DNA of 21,304 bases from Chara braunii (GCA_003427395.1 BFEA01000448.1:710448-731751), one strand, 5' to 3'; numbered from the stretch's first letter, positions 1 through 8,941 are shown. Made by a program: numbers and translations. The notes: a model not told the origin generated them from the letters alone.

Positions 1-75
<75 letters not shown>

Positions 76-87
76 AAGAGAGAGAAA
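1..87. repeat. (AG)n microsatellite
   Basis: Uninterrupted AG dinucleotides run from the first base to position 73. A short broken purine tail (caaagagagagaaa) follows. The array is cut by the window edge, so its true length is unknown. No coding potential. Confidence 0.97.
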
Positions 88-218
88 TTTCATTGTTGTA
101 CTCTATTTGCTGCACTGGTAGTGTGTTGCTTCTGTTTCTGTCTCATTCCCTCGTCGAGCTTGAATCCTCATCAGCGATCTGCAACTTTGTTCAACGAATG
201 CGTTTATTGATATAGCTC

Positions 219-411
219 GTGTGCATGTGTGTCTGTGTCTCTCTGGTTGGCCGCGGGTGTGGGTGTGTTTGTATGGGTGTGGGTGGGTGTGCAGACAGTG
301 TGTGCGTGTGTTTGTGTGTGTGAGTAGATATTGTTTGTGTGTGGGACTGTGTGTATGTGTGCTCATGTGCGTGTCACTCTGTGTGTTTGTGTGTGGATAA
401 AATGTGTGTGT

Positions 412-466
<55 letters not shown>
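219..466. repeat. (GT)n microsatellite and GT-rich flank
   Basis: From about 219 the plus strand is dominated by GT/TGTG with scattered interruptions. A core of almost pure TG lies at 403-466, broken once by TGTATG near 415. Open frames here translate to His-Thr or Cys-Val repeats and are artefacts of the dinucleotide. Confidence 0.95.
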
Positions 467-467
<1 letters not shown>

Positions 468-479
468 ATGTCGCTGTCA

Positions 480-1640
480 CTGCAGCGGCTGCATCTGTCG
501 TAGCGGATGGTCAACACGTTGCGTCAGACGAAGCAGCTGCATGTGCAGCATTTGCTGACTGTAGCAACATGCCCTCGATTTCAACTCCCCAAGCAATCCA
601 ACCCCCCAACACCCCACCATCACACCTCCCTCACCCAATGTGAATTTTTTTTTCGGTTTTGCTCGGAACAGCCTGAAATGGTTTTGGGGGGTTCCCCTAC
701 TGGTGCCCAGACCCCCCCCGTTTTTTCTTTTGCCAAAAATGCAGTTGTCCGATTTTCGGACAACTCCCCTCTGACCGTGTCCCGGAGACGTCCGGGGGAG
801 ACGTCTCCCACTCGGACAGCTGGCAGCCTAGTCGTAACATGATAACGCCTTCAAAACTTACTTCAGAAATATTCAAGAACAACAATACAACTTACAACAA
901 ATGCATTCACATGAAATTTCATAATGACCCAAGCTAAATAATCTTCAACAGTAGTCCAGACACCTTCAATCATAGAAATGCATCACGAAAACGGATAATC
1001 TTAAAATGAATGGGAGTCCCGGTAAACTGATCGATCAAGATGTACATCATTCCAATATCAGATTCATGACTAAATAAATATGCAACACAATATAAAAAAT
1101 AAATCAACGTTTGGTTAATAACTTTTTTTTAAAGTTCCAACCAATAACAATTTACGTAAAAATTATAACTAAAATAATACCTCAAGGTTCTTGATAAACG
1201 ATACAATTAAATATGACGGTAACTCTCAACGCAATAATTCGAATATCAAAACAATAACAGAATACGACACAAACAATTAATATCAATATATTATGAATTT
1301 AAACTTAACTGGAACTTTCAAAAGTAACCAAAATAATTTTCAAAATAAAATCAAGGCATCATTCATTGAGATAAAAATGATAATAAAATTAATCGATAAA
1401 GATAAAATAATCAGAATACGATCAATTTATCCATTATAGAATAAAATACCCAAGTGTCGTTCCGCTAGGGACAACGGTAGTTTGTCGTTATCCCCGGCAA
1501 TGACGTCACCTATCGAATTCATCGGCTCCCACCTTTTTCGCAAAGGTGAGAACCCTCCCGACCATGTCACGCAGGAGATAAACAAAACAAAACTAAACAA
1601 GATACAACTCGGGAACGACGCCTAACTAAGCCCGCGAGCT
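480..1640. other. Unrecognised non-coding stretch
   Basis: No protein or RNA gene is recognisable. The part to about 840 is GC-rich with C and T homopolymers (for example a C run at 711-719) and holds the palindromes at 743-809. From 840 to 1440 it becomes markedly AT-rich with frequent stops in all frames. Short open frames at 507-842 and 620-885 overlap the palindromes on opposite strands and show no family motif. Confidence 0.6.
743..809. repeat. Cluster of three palindromes
   Basis: Three adjacent inverted repeats are read directly. (1) 743-752 AGTTGTCCGA pairs perfectly with 756-765 across a TTT loop. (2) 781-786 CCCGGA pairs with 791-796 TCCGGG across GACG. (3) 796-809 GGGAGACGTCTCCC is a perfect 14-bp palindrome. 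Their role is unknown. They could be the structured end of a mobile element or a transcript hairpin. No promoter or terminator call is made. Confidence 0.7.
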
Positions 1641-2640
1641 GCCGAGACGGCCGCAGTTGCGTCGTCCCTTCGCCGCTTTAACCGGGTGCGCCACCTGTAC
1701 ATCCCGCGGTCCCCTACGATAGGATATGTTCTTGCGGGGCATAAACTTTCCTTCCCTAAGGGGTTATCACCACCCTTAGGGGCGTATCCCTACCGAGCTA
1801 CTGACCCATATGCGAAAGTTTTTAAATGCAGTCACGAAGGTAGATCAACCGAGGGTGTTTGCTCGTTCGCTTGTAGTATAGATACGTTTGGTTAACGTCA
1901 AGCGAATCCGAACGTCGCCTGTTTCTTAGGGCGCTGATCTCCTAGGTACGAAGCAGACGTTGGTCGACTAGGACGGTCTCAACCAGGCGTGAAACCCAAC
2001 TCGATCCTAATCCCTTAGACACACAGTTAAACAAAATTTATAACAACCATACATAATTACAACAAAAAGAGGTGACTGCCACCGATAAGATTGTACATCC
2101 AATCCAAAGTAATAACTAGGAGCATCCAAATCATCATTTGATACATTCAACACCACAAGGTCAAAAACAATCCGACCGCCTCAGGTCAAATATCACAAAA
2201 CAATCATACAACCGCCAAACAAGAAGCTGGCTATTGACAATAATATAGATGCTGCCGACAAGGTAGTCGGCTGCCTTAGTCTTGACTTGATGAGACACGT
2301 TGCCAAAGTCTTTCATTCCTACCTACTGCCGGCCTGAGATTCGACGCACATACCGGTCTTCATTCGTTTCCAATCTTTTGGATAATAAGCTGATTCTTGA
2401 TCAGGGGCATTGATTGAGGTGTTGCACGCCCCCTCTAGGAAGTGATCTGGGGTACTCCCCCTCCTCGTCCGAGCACAAGACTCGGATCTCAGAAGTCGGG
2501 CCGTCTCCACCGAATCGGCAAAGTAACCCCCCCGTAGAACGGTCCACTCTGGGTCGATAACAGGTTCGGCTCTTAAAGCAACGAACCCCCGCCCCAGATG
2601 TTTTCTAGAGAGAGGGAGCCTCGGACTCCATCTGAAATCA
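1641..2640. other. Unrecognised stretch, no gene supported
   Basis: Mixed-composition DNA. An open frame at 1686-1895 (plus, non-ATG start, about 69 codons) and one at 2319-2510 (minus, 63 codons) resemble no family I recognise and have no neighbouring coding context. A 9-bp inverted repeat (CCCTAAGGG at 1754-1762 with 1773-1781, 10-nt loop) lies inside the first. I treat the region as intergenic or an undescribed repeat. Confidence 0.5.
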
Positions 2641-3553
2641 GATCACCCGTCCCTTCTTGCGAAATGGTAACTTAGATGAAAAGAAAAGTCAAGAGCGAGA
2701 GATAAAGACTCATTCGGACAGGCGTAAATAAGAGGGTCGTTCGAGATAGAATGGGTTTTTCCTTGGGAGACGACTAAGTCCATTTATTTTTATTCTTCAT
2801 TATATTCACAAGTTTTCCTTCACGACACCATTGAAATTATTCACTTCAAAATTCAAGTACTTTTGTCATGCAGGCAGGTGAAAGATAGAAAGGGGGCAAT
2901 CTTTTTTTTCATCTCAAATAAGCGTAATCAAACTTCTTTGCAAACATCCTTCTACCTACCTGCACAACACGCAAAGACAACAAGTTCAAGAGAAAACCAA
3001 TGCAATCACATACTCAAGTTAGACCTTACCATTCACATGCAAACATACATTTGCCTTTTCAATGAACATTCGATTGAACAGGGTCAAGCAAAGTGTGGGT
3101 TCGCACAGGTGTGAAGAGAAATCTGAGTCATTGACTAACCTTGAGTGAAGTTTAGATCTGGCTCACTCAAGAAAGCCGAGTAATATTACAGTCAAAAGAA
3201 AATGATCGCCGTAGAATATGAAAATATGCGGCTCACAACTCCACAAGTTGTGACCTTTCTCCTGAGTTACGATCCGCGTCCTCCACCAAGTGCCCAAGTC
3301 AGCAAAAGTTGGGCCCATCGAGATGTCTAAATGAGATAACCCTCAAAGAGGGCGCTCCCATGATCCAATCTCATGCCGCCTCAACATCCCGAAAAGTCTC
3401 AATGGACCCCCGATTGCAGTTCCAGCGGTACCGCATCCTCTAAGGACAGTCCCAATCAATCGCAAGTCCACGCCACCTCCAATCACTATGTCTGCTCACA
3501 ATAGCCACACCAACATGCTGCTCCCAATCACAACAAGCAGTCCCACCTAGTCC
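2641..3553. other. Unrecognised non-coding stretch
   Basis: No gene or RNA recognised. The last 150 bases before 3554 repeat the word TCCCA (AGTCCCAAT, AGTCCCACC, AGTCCCAAA), so the boundary with the following repeat unit may be less sharp than the pairwise comparison suggests. Confidence 0.5.
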
Positions 3554-3897
3554 CAAAATGGTCCCAGATGGTCTCAATGTCGTCCCACACCATCTCCCGC
3601 AATACCCGATGGTCCGGAACTCAAGACCGCTCGCACTGCGCGCCGCAAAAAATAAAGGTGGCCCCCGGTGAACCCCGCAGGTGTCACAAGCCCCATAATT
3701 ACTTCGCTGCGTGCAACCGCTCTGCACTTTCTGCATGTGGTCGACCCACGCACCACAACCATGCACAAGCGCTAGCCCAACCTCTAGGCCACATTGAAAT
3801 CCACCATAACCGCCGCGCACCACAAAAATAACGCGGACCACTGCTTGCTGCGCCATCAAAACCGGTACCATGGCTGCCCCACAACACCATCGCTAGA
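3554..3897 (+). repeat. Duplicated unit copy 1, 5' part (interrupted by the retrotransposon)
   Basis: This segment aligns in direct orientation with 13588-13946, starting at the shared CAAAATGGTCCC. In the first 110 aligned bases I count about 5 differences. Further on there are small indels. Homology stops at 3897 exactly where the LTR begins and resumes at 13126 after the element, so this is the left half of a unit of about 500 bp split by the insertion. No coding function is apparent. Open frames on both strands are short and not conserved between copies. Confidence 0.88.
3893..3897. repeat. Left target-site duplication (CTAGA)
   Basis: CTAGA directly precedes the left LTR start TGT. The right flank has CCAGA (13126-13130), one mismatch. 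The uninterrupted sibling copy reads CGCTAGATCACACAC near 13941-13955, which matches left flank plus right flank with a single CTAGA. This identifies the 5-bp duplication, a normal length for Ty3/gypsy integration. Confidence 0.88.
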
Positions 3898-3934
3898 TGT
3901 TTCATGCTGCGCCTGCACACGCGGGCCATTTTCC

Positions 3935-4167
3935 AGGCCCTGTGTCCTTCAGGCTGAAAGCCTAAAATCCAGGGCTTACAGGCCCCGGGTCTGTTTCAGG
4001 TTGAAAGCCTGAAATCCGGGGCTTACAGGCCCCGTGTCTGTTTCGGGCCGAAAACCTGAAATCCAGGGCTTACAGGCCCCGTGTCTGTTTCGGGCCGAAA
4101 GCCTGGAATCCAGGGCTTACAGGCCCCGTGTCTGTTTCAGGCCGAAAGCCTGAAATCCAGGGCTTAC
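3935..4167 (+). repeat. U3 tandem array of hairpin-forming 47-bp units (5 units)
   Basis: Five consecutive units start at 3935, 3980, 4027, 4074 and 4121. The first is 45 bp and the rest 47 bp. Each starts AGGCCC and ends GGCTTAC. The consensus unit holds an 8-bp inverted repeat, TTTCAGGC and GCCTGAAA around a CGAAA loop, degraded in some units. A sixth, diverged copy begins at 4168. The array lies about 200-430 bp upstream of the TATA box, where enhancer repeats of LTR elements usually sit. A transcriptional role is inference. Confidence 0.92.
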
Positions 4168-4218
4168 AGGCCCCGTGGCATTTCAGCCTGACAGCCTGAA
4201 AACAAGGGCCTATAGGCC

Positions 4219-4308
4219 CTCAGGCTTTAGCCAGAAGCTACCTGGGAACTTTCTGGAAGCTTCCTCAGGCTTCAGCCAGAAGCTACCTGGAAACTTCCCG
4301 GAAGCTTC
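4219..4308 (+). repeat. Two 45-bp tandem copies in U3
   Basis: Copies at 4219-4263 and 4264-4308 both start CTCAGGCTT and contain AGCCAGAAGCTACCTGG, ending GGAAGCTTC. A third partial start (CTCAGGG) follows at 4309. They lie between the 47-bp array and the TATA box and recur in the 3' LTR (about 11980-12072), so they predate this insertion. Confidence 0.88.
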
Positions 4309-4365
4309 CTCAGGGTCTAGCACGTTTGGGCATTGGCAAGAGCAGCCTCCTGGATGGGCCAACAC

Positions 4366-4372
4366 TATATAA
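4366..4372 (+). promoter_or_regulatory. TATA box of 5' LTR
   Basis: TATATAA in the context CACTATATAAGACTGG is preserved at the equivalent place in the 3' LTR (12127-12133). It is the only strong TATA motif in the LTR and probably marks the U3/R boundary about 25-35 bp downstream. It would drive genomic RNA synthesis by RNA polymerase II. Confidence 0.75.
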
Positions 4373-5356
4373 GACTGGCCCGCCCTACAGGCAGAGGGAG
4401 GGTATCAGTTGTCAATTGTAGTCTTCAGGATTCAGGAGTAGTCTTCAGGAGCGCTGCAGGAGGCAGCGTTAGCAGTAGTCTTCAGCGCTGGGCGCTAGTA
4501 GGTAGGCCATAGTCTTCAGCGCTGGGCGCAGGTAGGAGTAGAGTAGTGTTGGAGTTGGAGATGGCTGGTGGAGGCAAGGGAGACTTACCTGTGGCGCCAT
4601 AGCTTCAGCTTCATCTTCGAGGTACCTGCATCACAGCGTCAACATCACAGGTTAGTACTAGACTGAGAGATAGAGTGAGAGTTCTTCTTTTTCCTCTTCT
4701 AAGTCCACCATCTCTTCTTCACCCTCTCGCTACCTGGCTTCTCAGCATCTGCAGCCTACGGGAGAGATTGTGACTGTGAGACTTGACGACATTGAATTTT
4801 GACTCGATATTGGATTCAGACATTCGACGAGGGCTTATTTTGGACTTGTGTCAAAGACTTGGTGTGGACTGCATTTCCATCCCCCCCTCTTCTTCTTTGT
4901 CTGCTCCTCCCACTCTTCGTCTGTGTATGGTTGGGACCTGGCGCACTTTTGTGTATGGCGCCAGGCCTATCACACCTCACAATAATGATGTGTTACATTG
5001 AGTCTGAACTTCGACATTGATTGGTTGAGCATTGGTATTCTAGCATTCCGCTGCGCTATCTGATACTATGTGAGAAAGGTCGGTTCTTGTTCTGTTCAGC
5101 ATGCTTACGGCGTCCAACAGTTTGGTGTCCCTCCTCTTCTTACATGCATGTTGTACCATGAGATGTCATGTCGGTCCTACTCTAGTTAGGACTAAGATCC
5201 GTGTCTCTCGCTGTGTTTTAAACTACCGTCTTGCATATATCAGGATGAACATTGCTTGTTGAGTTTCGTTCACACTGCATTGTCCATTTCTGTCTTTTTC
5301 ATCACTTTGCGGATCCCTGGCTCTTCGTTCATTTGCTCAACCGAGTATGTAACAGT

Positions 5357-5368
5357 TGGTATCGGAGT
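5357..5368 (+). promoter_or_regulatory. Primer-binding site, initiator tRNA-Met-like
   Basis: Two bases after the LTR end, TGGTATCGGAGT matches the complement of the plant initiator methionine tRNA 3' end (TGGTATCAGAGC) at 10 of 12 positions. Similarity is lost afterwards. Ty3/gypsy and copia elements of plants commonly use this primer for minus-strand cDNA synthesis. The two mismatches may be decay. Confidence 0.85.
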
Positions 5369-6128
5369 TGCGCATGTGAATCAGGGCAGCCTGATCATAC
5401 ACACGTGAGGGAAATAACTAGATAGCTTTTTGTTGATTAGGACATACTAGCTAGCTCCCAAAATCGTGATTTTTACCAAACTGCCGAAAATCATTTTTTT
5501 TTTTTTCTTGGATTTTATTTTTCCGTTATTTTGCTGTGGAAAATCGCTATAGCGCAACACCTGAAACTTTCGTTTTTTCGTTTTGCTCTGAAATCCGAAA
5601 TTTCGGGGTTGAAAATCCGGAATATCTTTTTCTCGAAAATTTCGATTACCTATTTTCCGTTATTTGGAAATTCAAAAAAAAAAATTGTTATGAAACTCCT
5701 TTTTTTTACAAAAGTTGAAAAAAAAACGGTACGGGAAATCTTGCTAGCAGCCGCCATTCTTCCAAACTGCGTTATTCTTATTTGAAACAGTCCGAATATT
5801 TTCCTTACCATTATTTTTTTCGGAAATTTGTTTCTCGCAGTTCTACTACTTTTCTACTCTCTGAAAAATCATTGTCAGTCGGAACTCGAAATCATTCTGT
5901 AATTTCTTTTTTGTACTTTGAGGGCATTGGAGACCTACTGAACTTACCAAAAAAAAATAAAAATTGAGTTAAGAGCTTTTCGTTTTTTGATTAGTGGCTC
6001 CTTATCTGGGCAATTCATCCCACCCACCCCTCCCCACCTATGTTGTTGCCACCTCTGATCTTACCTTCTTCTTCCTCATCCGGGTACCACTACTGCGGCA
6101 TTGGTAAGTTGGTGCCACGTCAACAGGG
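5369..6128 (+). other. AT-rich untranslated leader of the retrotransposon
   Basis: About 760 bases lie between the primer site and the first ORF. From 5460 to 5965 the strand is dominated by T and A homopolymers (T runs near 5493-5507 and 5699-5708) and repeated words such as GAAAATC and TTTCG. There is a 12-bp palindrome CCGAAATTTCGG at 5595-5606. Short open frames here (5531-5785, 5782-5967) are low-complexity Phe/Lys/Ile-rich and not credible genes. Composition differs sharply from the GC-balanced gag-pol, so part may be an acquired insert. Confidence 0.65.
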
Positions 6129-6764
6129 GTGCCACATCAGCAGCTCTCCAGTCTAGTTCATGCTCACGCGCTCGCAAACAGCCGCCGTGGACCAGAAGCC
6201 AGGGAAACGGATGAGGACTATCAGGTTTGGTTGCTGGCCATGATGACCGAGGTTAAGCAACACTCGGAGGCGGTCGTTGCTGCAGCAAGGAAGAAGGCAG
6301 AGGACGCCGAGCAGGCACGTCTGTTGGCAGTAGAACAACAGCGCCTGCAGGCCGAGGCAGCAGCTAAGGCTGCCGATGAAGAGAGAATACAGCGGCGAGA
6401 GAAGATTTTCAAGGGAGAGCGAGCTTTGCTCGCAATGGCCGCGGATTGGCGGACTGAGGCTGAGACAGGGAAGATGGCGGAGAGTGAAAGCAAGATCGAT
6501 CTCCTCCTATCCCATCTTACAGACCTCCTGGCCACGTGTGTTGCACAGCAGGAGGACATCCATAGCCTCGATGCGTTGGCTCAGAATCACAAACGGGCAT
6601 TGGATGACCTCAACAGCCGCTTCCAGCAGCTGCAACGGACAGTCGCCGCCCCCGCCGCTAGCACCTCCAACATGTGTGATCGTCTCAATGCCTTGGAGAT
6701 CGACATGGGGACAGTCAAGGATGGCATGCAGCTACAACACACCGCCACCCAGCATTTGGAGTAG
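6129..6764 (+). pseudogene. Coiled-coil ORF upstream of gag (gag N-terminal extension or extra ORF)
   Basis: Open from 6129, but the first ATG in frame is at 6240 (GCC ATG ATG ACC), giving about 174 residues to the TAG at 6762. From about residue 40 of the open frame the product is rich in Ala, Glu, Gln, Lys and Arg, with heptad-like Leu/Ala spacing (KKAEDAEQARLLAVEQQRLQ, then further helices), typical of a long coiled coil. No enzymatic motif is visible. It sits directly upstream of the gag core in another frame (frame 0 versus frame 2), separated by the TAG and a frame change within about 40 bases. It may be the N-terminal part of a longer Gag now split by mutation, or a separate accessory ORF. 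The GAG TAG CGG context is consistent with a CAG-to-TAG change. Confidence 0.6.
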
Positions 6765-6769
6765 CGGAT

Positions 6770-7702
6770 ATGCACTGCTGCCGCCCATCCTCAGAACGTG
6801 AGTCAACTCCAAAGTGGGACGGCCAGACAATCTTCCTTGACTCGTCCAAGACGGACCCAGTTCAGTGGTTCCGCAAATTCGAACTGACGCTGCAGCTTCA
6901 TTACGTCAGCGAACATAAGAACCACACCTACTTGTACTCCCGGTCAGGGGGAGCATGCCAGGCATGGATGGACAATCTGTTGTCCAAGTACGGCGTGGTC
7001 GCTGCAGACCTGCATACAAAGATCAGTTGGGAAGACCTCAAGGCAGCATGGCACAAGCGGTTCCAGGTGGAGCCGCCAGAGATCAAGGTCATGGACAAGC
7101 TGCTCACCTTCGAGCAGGGCACGCTGCCGAGTGTCGACTGGATAGCCGAGTACCAGCGCTTGACATCCGTCCCGAATCTGCAGATGGGTTTCAAAGCCAT
7201 CAATCATTACTTCATCTCGAGATCATGCCCGACGTTAAGCAATGCATTGACTCATGTTGACGAGACATTGACAACAGCGGCAGAGCTTTTCGACAAGGCC
7301 GCGCAGATCATTGTCACGAACAAGGAGGCCAAGAACCTTGGTCGTTCGTCTGCGGCAGGCCCAAGCAGGGACCAGCATCGGCCCAAAGTGGCCGTGGTCG
7401 TGGCAGCAATGCCACCCGACCAATCTTACAGCGAGGTCGTGTCTGCCAGTGAAGGAGACAGACTCGCAGCCGCCCGGGATGGTGGTCGCGCCGGCAGAGG
7501 CCGAGGACGCGGCAAAGGGAAGACAAACACCACTATTATCCCCAGGCCCGGCGCAGCAGCTCACACCCCATGGTCCCAATACGGTCTCTCGGAGCTTGCA
7601 TACAAGCAACGCACGAAGTACCGTTATTGCCTCTGGTGCAACAGCGACCTCCACGAGACAGTCGCCTGCCCATTGAAAGGCAAGGGCAGACAGGGAAACT
7701 GA
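6770..7702 (+). CDS. gag: Gag (capsid/nucleocapsid) with CCHC zinc knuckle
   Basis: A 310-codon open frame for the structural protein that forms the virus-like particle and packages the RNA. Residues from about 15 (WDGQTIFLDSS, VQWFRKFE) to about 150 (WIAEYQRL) have the aromatic and helical pattern of the Retrotrans_gag capsid family. An Arg/Gly/Lys-rich basic segment (GRAGRGRGRGKGK) precedes the C-terminal knuckle. The knuckle Cys, Cys, His and Cys codons are at 7628, 7637, 7652 and 7667, in CX2CX4HX4C spacing. The frame ends TGA at 7700-7702, directly after a slippery heptamer. The ATG at 6770 may not be the original start, because the coiled-coil frame just upstream could have been fused. 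Internally it has no stops, unlike pol. Confidence 0.88.
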   Translation: MHCCRPSSERESTPKWDGQTIFLDSSKTDPVQWFRKFELTLQLHYVSEHKNHTYLYSRSGGACQAWMDNLLSKYGVVAADLHTKISWEDLKAAWHKRFQVEPPEIKVMDKLLTFEQGTLPSVDWIAEYQRLTSVPNLQMGFKAINHYFISRSCPTLSNALTHVDETLTTAAELFDKAAQIIVTNKEAKNLGRSSAAGPSRDQHRPKVAVVVAAMPPDQSYSEVVSASEGDRLAAARDGGRAGRGRGRGKGKTNTTIIPRPGAAAHTPWSQYGLSELAYKQRTKYRYCLWCNSDLHETVACPLKGKGRQGN

Positions 7703-7733
7703 GCACCGCCAAGAGTGATTCGACGACACTCTT
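7693..7733 (+). promoter_or_regulatory. Candidate -1 programmed frameshift site (GGGAAAC + hairpin)
   Basis: The heptamer G GGA AAC (7693-7699) is in the correct register for Gag (codons GGA, AAC, then stop TGA). Slipping back one base gives GGG AAA CTG AGC, which is exactly the frame that continues into protease. A perfect 7-bp stem follows: AAGAGTG at 7711-7717 with CACTCTT at 7727-7733, 9-nt loop. The 11-nt spacer is longer than the usual 5-9 nt. The X_XXY_YYZ class is the established retroviral and retrotransposon -1 signal. Use in this element is inference. Confidence 0.65.
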
Positions 7734-8430
7734 AACGTCTTCGGAACCAGTTTCTTCGCGAGTAACCGACCTTCATTCCGAAGCACAGACGAAAGTCAAT
7801 AATCCTCCTCTCTTGTATTCTTTCGAGGACTATGCTGCCCGGCTCGTTCCTACGCTGGGTACCTTCGCTCAAGGACAAGACGTATGTGCGGCTTCTTCTC
7901 CGTCCGGCGGCATTTCATCATCGTCTTCAGGTGGTTCTTCACGGGATTCGGCGCGCGAGTTCAGCATAGAGGTATTGGACCCGCTCACGTCTGAGGATTT
8001 CGCCTGGCTTCCTCTCCCGACCACGGGCTGCTTGCCGGGACCGCAGTGCGCAGCACTCTGCGCTCATCTTTACAAATACTTGTCCTTCTATGCACCACCA
8101 ACTTCGACGGCGGATGACGAAGTCGCGGTGGGGGACATCTTGGCGTACGTTACCAAGGTGGCCCACGAGTTTCGCACACAGCGGTACGATGACAACAATG
8201 CACCGCTGATGTATGTCTGCATCAAGGTTGGACAAGCGTCCTGCAGCGCTTTGTTGGATAGCGGCACGTCTCGCAACTTCATGAGCCAATCCTTTATGCA
8301 AAGGGCTAGCCTTGGCGCACAAGTTCGGAGGAAGACAAACCCGACGACGATCAAGTTGGCGGATGGTAAGACGCAGCAACTTCTCGACCGTTACATCGAA
8401 GCTGTACCGGTGTACTTCGCAACCTCATGC
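7699..8430 (+). pseudogene. pol: Pol N-terminus: linker and aspartic protease
   Basis: Read in frame 1, reached from gag by a -1 shift at 7693-7699. This frame is also open upstream and contains an ATG at 7570 inside gag. A long Ser/Thr-rich linker (about 150 residues) precedes the retropepsin-like domain: YVCIKVGQASCSALLDSGTS, with the active-site Asp at codon 8257 (DSG). The enzyme acts as a dimer to cut the Gag-Pol polyprotein. Reading stops being meaningful at about 8420, where similarity moves to frame 2. An extra A in GCAACCTCAT is the simplest explanation. If read through unchanged, frame 1 ends at TGA 8458-8460. Confidence 0.85.
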
Positions 8431-8941
8431 ATGCGAGCCGGTGACATTTGGTATTTTTGACACGGACTTCGACGTTATTCTGGGAATGCCTTGGCTTGCA
8501 AGTGCGGATCACACGGTCAACTTCCATCGGCGGACTCTCACTTTTCACGACGCTTTCGGCGCCGTAGTACCGTGTACTATTACTCTTCCGCACCCTTCGA
8601 TCCGGTGCCAAGTGGTGACGGCCAAATCATTTCGGGCGACTTGCGCTTACGAGCAGCCCGAGGAAATCGGCCTATGCTTCCTACGAACCGTCGCGGTAGC
8701 CGACACTTCACCCACGGACTTGTCTTCGGACCCCCGTGTGGTGCGGTTGCTGGATGAGTTCGCCGACATCTTCGAGACACCTATCGGTGTGGTGCCGGAT
8801 CGGCCGATCTCTCATGAGATCATTCTTGAGGCCGGTGCCGTGCCACCGAAAGGTTGCATCTATCGCATGAGCGAGGAGGAGCTTGAGGTCCTCCACGCAC
8901 AACTCGACGATTTGTTGGCCAAGGGCTGGATCCCACCCTAG
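8431..8941 (+). pseudogene. pol: Pol: protease C-terminus and start of reverse transcriptase
   Basis: Frame 2 carries the end of the protease, FDVILGMPWLASA, the ILG-x-x-WL motif that follows the flap in gypsy proteases. A linker comes next, then the RT N-terminus: FADIFETPIGVVPDRPISHE and [19 protein letters not shown], the usual lead-in of Ty3/gypsy RT. The frame ends at TAG 8939-8941. The protein pattern goes on in frame 0 at once ([16 protein letters not shown]), so one extra base around CCCTAGC created both the frame shift and the stop. Confidence 0.88.

Larger units (their letters stand above)
3898..5354 (+). repeat. 5' long terminal repeat (1457 bp)
   Basis: It begins TGTTTCATGCTGCGCC and ends ATGTAACA, so it has TGT...ACA termini. 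It aligns along its length with 11686-13125. It contains a five-unit 47-bp tandem array (3935-4167), two 45-bp tandem copies (4219-4308), a TATA box (4366-4372), and several direct repeats of AGTCTTCAG between about 4419 and 4520, downstream of the TATA box in probable R/U5. In the stretch from about 4561 to 4825 I count about 16 substitutions against the 3' LTR. Confidence 0.96.

Noticed and set aside
103-558. Open frames of His-Thr or Cys-Val repeats on both strands
   Set aside because: They are direct translations of the GT/CA microsatellite and carry no protein signal.
3440-3929. Overlapping frames on both strands in the duplicated unit (for example minus 3440-3871) as genes
   Set aside because: The matching frames are not preserved in copy 2 at 13588-14098, and no domain is recognisable.
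3935-4167. CRISPR array (47-bp direct repeats with internal palindromes)
   Set aside because: Units are contiguous with no unique spacers, they lie in an LTR and recur in the other LTR, and the genome is eukaryotic.
5531-5967. Phe/Lys/Ile-rich frames in the retrotransposon leader
   Set aside because: They are low-complexity products of T and A runs, and none links to gag.
7711-7739. H-type pseudoknot downstream of the slippery site (loop GACG at 7722-7725 with CGTC at 7736-7739)
   Set aside because: Only two bases would be left to cross a 7-bp stem, which is sterically implausible. A simple hairpin is kept instead.
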